DNA of 18,511 nucleotides. Origin: Cruorifilaria tuberocauda (lineage: Eukaryota > Nematoda > Chromadorea > Rhabditida > Onchocercidae). The translations under genes and the position numbers were made by a program. The notes under the pieces were generated by a model. The model was not told the DNA's origin. It saw only the letters and a list, made by a program, of their open reading frames with translations, and did not search any database. The stretch covers positions 1 through 18,511 of the forward strand of contig JABVXU010000833.1 of assembly GCA_013365365.1 (NCBI GenBank), given 5' to 3'. Of this stretch, positions 1-7,766 are shown piece by piece (position 1 is the first letter of the stretch; the number at the start of each line of letters is the position of its first letter).

Positions 1-51
1 GAAATTAAATTTGAAGAATAAATTAAATTTAAAACTGAATATAATCGTCAC

Positions 52-995
52 CGTATCGCAAGTGCCGAATCCGGATATTCTTTGCCGTTATATTCCAAAA
101 ACGGTACTGTTCCCTCGAGAGAACGAGTACTCCAAGTGCATACATTCTATAATTGAAATACAAAAGCTAATTTACTTTAATAAAGTAATACCTCTCATCA
201 TTTAGCATTATAAGCCAAAAAGAATTAATATCAGAAAAAGATTTTTTGATAATATTCCTTAGAATTGTTGGTGAAAGTTAGCATTATTTTAAATACAAAA
301 CTTAATTTAATGATAACTTGAATTTTATTTTTTTAAATCCTAACTTCATATTGTATATCAGCCATACGAAGCCAAGTTTCTAATTTCAAACAAAATGGTG
401 AAATACTTGGTATGCACTTCATTCGTGGAAGCTGATACAAATAGACCATACCTAAAGTACATGAATAATTTATCTAAAGCATAGAAAATTAAGTTAATCA
501 ATAAAACTGTGAGAATAGTTATAAATAAGCAAGTAGCACTACAAGTTTAGTTGTTAAATATTCGAGTAATTCATTATAGAATATTCAAGTTCTTAGAATT
601 TACAAAAACAATTTTAAAACTTCTATAAATTAAAATCACATAATTTTCTTTCCTTCCATGCTCACATATTATTTGATAACTTTTCTTGAGACTAATTAAT
701 TAAATATGGCATTTATTGCAATTTTAATTATAATTATTAACTGATAAATGAAAGAGAAAAGAGTTAATCAATAAATAAGTTAATCTAAATTAATCAATAA
801 TTAAGTTAAAATGTTATTTAAAGTTGGAAGAAACAACTAATCTTGCTTGTAATTTTCTTTAATTGGCGTTCTACGTTTACGTGTAATCAAATATCTGTAT
901 GGAATATAAAATGTAATGATAATTCCACCAATTACAGCAACTTTTGCAAGTGGCGTTAATTGCTGGTAAGATTCGTTTGCATAATCAAATATCAT
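52..995 (-). CDS. fax: Failed-axon-connections / CDR-like GST-fold membrane protein, N-terminal part (3' end outside window)
   Basis: Read on the minus strand as three exons: 995-881, 451-345 and 146-52, with introns 880-452 and 344-147. The phases join cleanly (1, 0, then 2 at the last donor GTGACG), giving 105 complete codons. Residues 16-37 form one hydrophobic segment (LAKVAVIGGIIITFYIPYRY), a likely signal anchor followed by basic residues. The GST-N/thioredoxin-like domain follows: MVYLYQLPRMK, then SISPFCLKLETWLRMADIQYE, then STRSLEGTVPFLEYNGKEY and PDSALAIR. This is the layout of Drosophila Fax, vertebrate FAXC and C. elegans CDR proteins (membrane anchor, then GST-N, then GST-C). The GST-C half must lie left of base 1. 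The ATG directly follows TTTTTAG, which could be a spliced-leader acceptor or a cis acceptor from an upstream exon. The first donor is GTAAAC at 880; GTAGAA at 874 also fits the phase and would add two residues. Members are linked to axon development and cadmium response; substrate and partner are unknown. Confidence 0.85.
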
Positions 996-1015
996 CTAAA
1001 AAGAAAAGTTACGTT

Positions 1016-1320
1016 TTGAAAATTTACGGAAATGACGGAAGTTTGCAACTTCACGAAAAGTTACAAAAGTTAAGAACGTTACGAAAAGTTAAGTTACGAA
1101 AATTTTCGTTTTCATTCTAAACAATATATTATTAAGCGTGAAATGTAATTTCATTAATTCATTCCACGTACGTAGACATAACTTACGTTTACTCTTACGT
1201 TTGAATTATCACTTTTATTATTATAATATTTAATACCAATAGGAATACATTTAATGCGTTTATTCATCATCCTACAATAGTAATGAGGAAAAGCGTGACG
1301 TGACGTGTATTACATTAGAA
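1016..1320. repeat. ACGT/TTACG-rich degenerate repeat cluster upstream of the fax-like start
   Basis: The 11-base string ACGAAAAGTTA occurs at 1053 and again at 1081 (28 bases apart) and is surrounded by further TTACG and GTTAAG fragments. TTACGTTT-like words recur near 1008, 1190 and 1203, ACGTACGTA lies near 1167, and a doubled TGACG lies near 1295. Such CpG-containing words are uncommon in this AT-rich DNA. The cluster lies just upstream of the fax-like exon at 995, so it may be outron or promoter sequence; a regulatory role is inference. Confidence 0.4.
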
Positions 1321-2795
1321 TTAATGAATAATTAATTTTATGATTTCTCAACAAATTTCATCAACATCTCTCATCGTAAACAATTTTATGGTTTTCTTGA
1401 AATTTCTTCCATCTTTCACTTTTTGTTTTCTTTCTTTTCTGATAAAAGTAATGCAATTTAAAAAATTGAAAAATACATTTCATTTTATAATTGTAAACAT
1501 ATTTTAATTAGAGTTAATTAATTTTACTTTTTAATTGCACCAAAAGTTATTTCGTTGATTGCATTAAATGTTTCTTCCTTCCTTACAAAATTTTGCTATA
1601 TAAATAAAATTTTAAATCTTAAGTGTTTCCAATGAAAGAACTTTATAAGTTAAGTGTCCACTTTCAAATTTTCATAAAATGATCAAATAGATCAACTAGG
1701 AAGGTGTTTTAATCAATGTAAGTTTTCTTTACGTATCATACACGTTGCACGTAAAAGTAAGTGAAAGAAGTTTGCAGACGTTTCTTCATTGAATTTCAGA
1801 ATTATTTTAAGCATCAAAATATGCTATATTAAGCTAGTACTTTAGTTAAGCTTAGTTAACAGCCTTAATTAATAATCAACGATTTTCATTTAGAAATGAT
1901 GCTAACTATAATTGATCAATTTAGCTGTTAAATTATTTGCTAAAGTTGTAAATTAAATTTATCATATTGCAATATGCGAAATTATGAAATTTAACATTTC
2001 AATTCTTTGAAAACTTTAAGAGTGTAGTATATTATAGACTGCAAATGATAACAAATCATATCACTTATACAAGATTAACGAGAAGGATGCAAAATTAGAA
2101 TATAATAATTAATTAAGAATTTGAATTGCTTAAAATACTTTGCACTCTATCAAATGATAATTAATAATTCTTAAGACTTACTTCAAACTTACTTCAACTT
2201 ACTCATTTTACATGTACAGAGAGGAAATTAGTTTAAGATTTATCGATTAGTTTTATATTATGAGATAATCATAATCAGATTAAATATCTACCAATCAGTA
2301 TTGATTAAATAATTAATTGTGTTAACTTAATTGATCAAATATCGAAAGCTAAAAAAATCTTCTTGTGATAAATTAATAATAAATCGATAAAAATCAATAA
2401 AATAAAATTTAATCAATAAAAATCGCTAATCCGATACAGTTAATCAAAAAAAAAAAAACGAAAATAAAATTAACAGATGGATGATTTAAAAAAATTATTT
2501 ACATATTCATGATTGAATTGTTTATCAGAAATCCGCGGTTAATATTTGTCACAATTCCTAAGGTCATATGATGCAGTATTGTTTGTTTATTATTATTTTA
2601 TAAGTGCCGTAAATTCTCATTATTCGTCTGATGTTTAATTCTAATCATTTATATTCAATTATATCCACTTTATCTTTCTTATCTAGACGAATGTTTTGTC
2701 TTATCATCAGTGACCTTTTAATATTTCTTTGGAATGTTCATTTACAAAAAGGTCAATTGTTTATTTGCTATAAATAGCTTCCAGCAAGCACATCT
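1321..2795. other. Gene-free AT-rich stretch
   Basis: Very AT-rich sequence with many stops in every frame and no exon with matching splice sites that I could find. It holds low-complexity motifs based on TTAATCAATAA and AATCAATAAAA, densest near 2380-2460, and a three-unit ACTTACTTCA-type tandem at 2176-2203. It would be intronic if the 5176-5304 exon belongs to the fax-like gene, and otherwise intergenic. Confidence 0.6.
2176..2203. repeat. Short tandem repeat, ACTTACTTCA unit
   Basis: Three adjoining imperfect copies of a 10-11 base unit (ACTTACTTCAA, ACTTACTTCA, ACTTACTC). Simple satellite-like sequence with no evident function. Confidence 0.6.
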
Positions 2796-3085
2796 TCATT
2801 GACTTTCTGCTCTGAAGCAAAGTGCTCTTATCATCGATATTCTTAACGAGAAATCTCGGTCATTCTCTCGGGTTAACTGGTGAGGAACAACTGAGCGTTC
2901 GATTGAATCAGCTAGATTTTCTGATGATTTTATTAAAATATCATGAAAAATACGAACAAATCCATCAAATAATAACACTTTCATTACTACTATTCGACTG
3001 TGTGAAACCTGAAAACTCTCTCAAATCAAACGAAAAATTTCACAGCATGATTCATTTACTTATTACTCTGAAAACTTGCTTTTAA
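2796..3085. other. Less AT-rich island open on both strands, unassigned
   Basis: About 290 bases stand out from the surrounding DNA by higher G+C. The plus strand is open from 2816 (after a TGA at 2813-2815) to a TAA near 3085, and the minus strand is open for 62 codons from an ATG at 2984. On the minus strand a TTTTCAG acceptor lies just upstream of the open frame, but no strong donor gives a frame that joins the fax-like exons. On the plus strand no acceptor fits. Neither translation resembles a family I recognise. It could be an orphan exon, decayed coding sequence or a noncoding element. Confidence 0.3.
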
Positions 3086-3520
3086 TAGAGTTAATTAAAT
3101 AGATATAACTTATCAATATATCTTTTTAATTGAAAAAGAATTTCCTAATTATTGAATTTGTTAGACACTTTTTATCTATTTGTAATTTTGTGATGGAAAT
3201 AAATATATTTTCGATGAGCAAAAATTAAAGTTAATTTGATCTAAAAAAACAAATTCAATCAGTAAACAAAAAGGGAAGAAAAGAAGACGTGAATACTCTC
3301 AGATCCTCCCGTGTACTTTATGTTTCGATTAAAACTTAAATATTAGAAATGGAAGGAATGGAATTGAAAAAAGTAAAATGATAGAATGTTAGGAGGAATA
3401 AAGAAGAATGCTCAATAACACAAACATTCTTGTCCTTTCTTCTTTTTCCCAATAATAATCAAAAAACAAATTGCAAAAATAATCAATTCAAAATAAAAAT
3501 TTCCATTAACAAAAAGACCA

Positions 3521-3550
3521 AGAGAGAGAGAGAGAGAGAAAGAGAGAAAG
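3521..3550. repeat. GA microsatellite
   Basis: A nearly pure AG dinucleotide run with AAAG interruptions near its end. The same interrupted pattern recurs at 7015-7038. Confidence 0.9.
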
Positions 3551-3828
3551 TTAAAGTAAGTTGATGCTATTTAACTTTTCATTACTTTACAACAATCACG
3601 TCTCTTCTAATTTTTCATTGCTTTTTTCCTTTATATAATTTAAAATTGAAATTTAATAGCTCGGAAATAAGCCATAAAACTGTTAGTTATTAATATTAGG
3701 TTACTAAAAGTGCTAAGTTACATATATAATGCTGGTTGGAATATTACTCATATATAATTAATAGCATCATTAATTAAATGAACTTAATAAGCATTTAAGC
3801 TAGATATGCCATCAACAAGTAAAAAAAA

Positions 3829-3847
3829 ATATATATATATATATATA
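3829..3847. repeat. AT microsatellite
   Basis: An uninterrupted TA dinucleotide run preceded by a poly-A tract at 3821-3829. Confidence 0.9.
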
Positions 3848-4350
3848 CACCTGTAATTTATCGTATATATATCGATGACATATTTCATGTATGTCAAATA
3901 ATTTCAAACTTTTAGCTGTGAATCATTGAAAAAACATTCGCATAATTTATCAACTACAATCAGAGCTTAATGTAAATTTTAAATTTAGAATTGTTTTTTT
4001 TTAACTTGAAATTTCTAAAAGAAAAAAAAATCTAACTAAACTGCAAAAAGTTCATTTTAAGTTCATTGAATAATTAATTGGTTAAATAAAAAGCATAATT
4101 TAAGATATAGCGAAAATGAGAAAATTTATAGCTTTTAGCCTAAATTTCCATCTAAAAAAAGATTGTTAATGAAAAAAAAAACTATTGAAAAAATAAATTT
4201 CATCGAAAACAAAACCCTTTTAAAATTGTATTTTAGGAAAATTTAAAATACACTATCCAAATTGGAAACAAAAAAAAAACGAAAGAAGAAAAAGTTGTCA
4301 GATCATGCAGGCTATTCATTTATTCACCATAATAAGTTTAAGTTTTTCTT

Positions 4351-4405
4351 TCTCTCTCTCTCTCTGAAAAAGAAATAAAAATGTAAGGATAAGAGAGAGA
4401 GAGAG
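4351..4405. repeat. Inverted CT / GA microsatellite pair
   Basis: A TC run (4351-4365) is followed about 26 bases later by an AG run (4392-4405). The arms are complementary over about 14 bases and could form a hairpin in DNA or in a transcript of either strand. Confidence 0.8.
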
Positions 4406-4671
4406 GAATAGAATAAGTAGAAATTTTATGGTTGTGAACAACTGAAATAAGAAAAGTTCAAAATTTCAATTTATTTTAGTTCAAAAAAAAAAGAAAAAAG
4501 AATTTCCGTTTTCTTTTTTCTGAGTGAAAGTACGAAGAAAAGTCATACATTTACATTAAATAAATTGCCACAAATTGAAAAAAATGGAAGAAACTTTAAT
4601 TTAAAATTCAAAAGCAATTGATTGATTTGGCCTTTTTAAATTTCTAACAAATATTTTGGTCTAATGAAATT

Positions 4672-4751
4672 ACTTTTAACAGTCTACATATCACTTAATA
4701 AAGCACTTAACAGTTTATATACCTAACGAAATACTTAACAGTTTGTATACC
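4672..4751. repeat. Three imperfect tandem copies of an ACTTAACAGTTTATATACC unit
   Basis: Copies start near 4672 (diverged), 4705 and 4733. The last two differ at one position over 19 bases. Spacing is 33 and 28 bases. Confidence 0.7.
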
Positions 4752-5175
4752 TTTAAATATTTAATTGAAATCTAATAAAACGTTAATTTGCATATTATCA
4801 ATTTAAATATATAATTAACTGTTTTTAAATAGTAGAATTTAAGTATGAATTGGTAAAGTATGTTAATATTAAAATGCGATCAATACTAATAATTACGGTT
4901 GATATTAATAATTACAAATTAATTAACAAAAGAAAATAATTACAAAGATTGCAACATCAATTAGAAATAATAAAAAAAATGATTGCAAAATCATAAATCA
5001 ATCATAGTTGTATAATCGATGCAAAGAATCATTTAATTCAAATTATCAAATTATTGAACAATAAATAATTACACTGAAATGAAATATTATTATGAATGAA
5101 AAATTACGAAATTTAATAAATTACTTTTGAAATAAATTAAAGAAGTAGAAAATGAAGTAAAATAAAATAACTCAC

Positions 5176-5304
5176 CTGAATTGAATTACTAAAACTAACA
5201 AAAACAATTTCTATCCTAGCAGTAGTTGTGAAGAGAAATGATTGATTGATAGTTGAAAAGTTATCGAAGAATGAATTGTTAGCTACTACAATCGACCGTA
5301 TCAT
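5176..5304 (-). CDS. Possible far-upstream first coding exon of the fax-like gene
   Basis: On the minus strand an ATG at 5304 opens 43 codons without a stop, beginning MIRSIVVANNSFFDNFS, and ends in CAG followed by a consensus GTGAGT donor at 5175. It ends in phase 0, and the fax-like exon starting at 995 has an acceptor (TTTTTAG) immediately before its ATG, so joining them keeps the frame. The product would gain 43 residues ahead of the membrane anchor; vertebrate FAXC also has an N-terminal extension before its anchor. The intron would be about 4.2 kb. No family motif is visible in the 43 residues, and an in-frame TGA sits just before the ATG. A chance open stretch or an exon of an unseen gene is possible. 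Confidence 0.35.
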
Positions 5305-5343
5305 TCAATTTAGTTCAATTATTTTATCAATCAATCAATCAAA
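5237..5343. repeat. Inverted TGAT / ATCA tetranucleotide arms
   Basis: ATGATTGATTGATA (5238-5251) is nearly the reverse complement of TATCAATCAATCAA (5325-5338), separated by about 73 bases. The right arm is a short ATCA tandem repeat. One arm lies inside the proposed 5176-5304 exon. Confidence 0.65.
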
Positions 5344-5524
5344 TAAATCGAACTTTTGCACAAAGTATTAGACTGATTTAATAGTGGAGGAAAAATTAAC
5401 TGCAAGTATTAAATATCTTTTCAGGTTAAATTTTTGCTCCGTTTTCTCTTAGTTAAAAATGTTACCGCAAAAAAGTTGAAGATAACAAAAACTCTGCAAT
5501 ATATAGTATATAATTGTAATGATC

Positions 5525-5576
5525 AAATATTAAGTAATCAATTTATACTTAAATATTAAGTAATCAACTTATACTG
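5525..5576. repeat. Two tandem copies of a 26-base unit
   Basis: The units at 5525-5550 and 5551-5576 are head to tail and differ at two positions. The flanks contain related TTAACTTATC words (5698-5780), suggesting local slippage duplication. Confidence 0.85.
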
Positions 5577-6870
5577 TTAAGTAAACGGATTATCATAAAT
5601 AATACAAATTATCCGTTTGCAATTATTCGATTTATTGTTTGCTTCTCTTTTTTTTTCAATTGAAATGATTTCATAGCAATGCAAAATTCTGAAAAAATTA
5701 ACTTATCATTTATCACAATTATCAGAATTAATATAAAATTAACTTATAACTTATCAGAATCAATGTTAACTTATCGGAAAAAACAGTATTTGGAAAATGA
5801 TAATAATGATTTTATATTAAGATGATCTGTCATACAAGAAATGATTAATTAACATTGAGGTATTAGTCAATCATTTCGATATGATTATTCATAGATTGTT
5901 TCATACGAATGATTTCTATGCAATATTAGAAAGATATTTAGTAAGAAAATTAGAAAGTGTAAAAAGTTTTCTTTGCCATAGAAAGATAATACATAATCAG
6001 TTTTTATCAATAAGCTTAATTTTAACAGTGTTTAACTTTATATTCTATAGAAATTTTTTTTCTATTAAATTTTAATATAAAAATTAAACTTTGTGAAGTA
6101 TGTATATGATAAGTTTGATCGATACATATGATAACTCTGATTAATACGTAATATATGTTTTTCTGAATTCATTCCGATAAATTATCATTCCTTTTTACAA
6201 ATAACAGTTTTTCCAACATCGAATATTTACTTAGCAGTGTAGATTGTTTTTTTTTGTGCAAGAGCAAATATAAGTATATATCAGAATTTAAATTTCGCTA
6301 TTATTTCAATTTTAATTTATTGGTATTACATGTTATTGGTCTTTATTAATATCTACTGGTACTACGGCATTTATCGCTAATACTCGAATTTCAATTCCCT
6401 GATAATTCAGTTTTAATTTCCTTCATGAAGATGATTAATGACTAATGAAGAACCATTGTTTTGTTACTTACACAATTATGCAATCAATAAAAGATATGTT
6501 TGACTGAAATTTAATAAGAATTATTGAAAAAATAAATTTATATGATTGAAAAAATATTAAAGAAAATCTGTGTTTAAATGATTTAAAAAGTGTGATGTCA
6601 ATAAAAACTCATTAAAAATTATTAATAATTCCTGCAAATTTTTTAAATAGCAAATTTACTTAAACAAAAAGTAAGTTTCTAATGCAAAGATACAGGTAAA
6701 TTATTTTTTAATTATTTGTTTTTTTGTATATTACTAGAAAGAATTGCTTAGTTTAAGTAATAGAGTTCTTTATTTTTGCTTTTCAAGTTATAACTTAATT
6801 TCTTCTAAGTTATATTAGTCATACTTTCCACATGCGCTTTATTTACAAGCAAATTTTACTTTGTGAAATT
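5577..6870. other. Gene-free AT-rich stretch
   Basis: Nothing recognisable as a gene. The longest open frame (5881-6075, plus) is made of AT-rich codons, has no splice context and resembles no known protein. TTAACTTATC-like words recur at 5698-5780. Confidence 0.55.
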
Positions 6871-6875
6871 TCACT

Positions 6876-6905
6876 GAGTTGTGTAGCGGCCGCGTTAATC
6901 GTCGT
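6876..6905. promoter_or_regulatory. CpG-dense GC-rich patch with NotI-like GCGGCCGC, possible hyccin promoter
   Basis: A short patch centred on GCGGCCGC and GTTAATCGTCG has five CpG dinucleotides in about 25 bases, unlike anything else in this intergenic stretch. It lies about 180 bases upstream of a candidate 5' exon and about 860 bases upstream of the hyccin start, so it could mark the promoter. No core promoter motif is clear; the role is inferred from position and composition only. Confidence 0.3.
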
Positions 6906-7014
6906 ACATTTTTGGATTTAATTTGAAAAGTAATGGAGCTTTCGGGTTTTTGATCTGTTGTTGGTCTTCTGGTTTTTTATTTGGTTTAATTTTGTCGAAA
7001 TGATATGGGAGATA

Positions 7015-7038
7015 TGAGAGAGAGAGAGAAAGAGAGAG
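7015..7038. repeat. GA microsatellite upstream of hyccin
   Basis: An AG run with an internal AAAG interruption, similar to 3521-3550. It ends about 43 bases before a candidate exon at 7081. GA tracts near promoters can bind GAGA-type factors in some animals; here only the sequence is seen. Confidence 0.85.
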
Positions 7039-7080
7039 CAAAGTTTATATGTGAAGTAATTAAGTGACATATTTTGGTAG

Positions 7081-7128
7081 GTGATGACTTACGCAGCCTG
7101 GTATAGACAGTACTGTTCAGAAATTAAG
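7081..7128 (+). CDS. Candidate short 5' exon (MTYAAWYRQYCSEIK) ahead of hyccin
   Basis: After TATTTTGGTAG the sequence reads GTG ATG and then 14 more codons to AAG followed by GTTAAA. It is less AT-rich than its surroundings. Joined in phase 0 to the acceptor CACGATAG at 7727, it would stay in frame with the hyccin exon and add 28 residues before the start favoured here. The GTTAAA donor is weak and hyccin family proteins have no such extension, so this may be an alternative first exon, a 5' UTR exon, or chance. Confidence 0.25.
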
Positions 7129-7752
7129 GTTAAATTATAATTAAAGTACAATATTAAAATGTAAAGGTATATTTGATATAAAGATATAAAATTTTTTTCT
7201 TCATTTTTGAGCAGCAAATAATGACTTGATTAGGAATGTGACATTTAAGATTTTTTTTGAAGTATTCAAGAGTGAGCTAATTAATTTGTTAGGCAAAGAT
7301 ATACCATTGAATCTTTTTTTTTTCGAAGCTGTTATTAATGATTACTTATTCTAGCATGATAGTTTATCAGGATTGAGAAAATGCAAAGAAAACTATTTAA
7401 GGAAATATTTCTTGAGTGCTATTCAAGGATATGGCTAAGAGAGATAAAGGCAAAAGAAACCATGTGACTATAAGTTGTGAAATTTCAGGGCCATATTTTT
7501 TCCTCTCGTAGCATCATCTATCAGATCAGTCAAAGCTGAGTAGGTTTTAGAATGTCTTATATTTCGGGTTCAATTATTTTATAAATATAAGCAATGATAT
7601 TTTATTTCGTATTAAAAAATATATAATTTTAGTATTTTTTATTTTTTTTAAGTGAGTATATTAAAATTATTATCAGAATGTTCGATTATCATTGTCAGTC
7701 GTTTTTTGTTTATCAATACCACGATAGATGAATTCGCTGTTTTATTCTAACA

Positions 7753-7761
7753 ATTTTGTAG
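7753..7761 (+). promoter_or_regulatory. Likely spliced-leader trans-splice acceptor of hyccin
   Basis: TTCTAAC (branch-like) then AATTTTGTAG, with the ATG at 7767 five bases on. It lies inside the open frame that begins at 7728, so it decides between the two possible starts. Trans-splicing is inferred from nematode gene style, not shown. Confidence 0.45.
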
Positions 7762-7766
7762 CTGGA

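Noticed and set aside
11..205. 64-codon plus-strand open frame at the left edge
   Set aside because: It overlaps the minus-strand fax-like exon 146-52, which carries the recognisable GST-N sequence; the plus translation matches nothing.
837..995. First reading of the 995 exon as the C-terminal anchor of an MCTP-type C2 protein
   Set aside because: The hydrophobic segment plus basic tail is superficially similar, but the downstream exons are clearly GST-N/fax-like and join in phase.
5881..6075. 64-codon plus-strand open frame
   Set aside because: AT-rich codons, no splice context, no family resemblance; likely chance.
1000..7000. Transposable element in the gene-poor region
   Set aside because: No transposase or reverse transcriptase fragment, long terminal repeats or target-site duplications could be seen; only simple and short tandem repeats.
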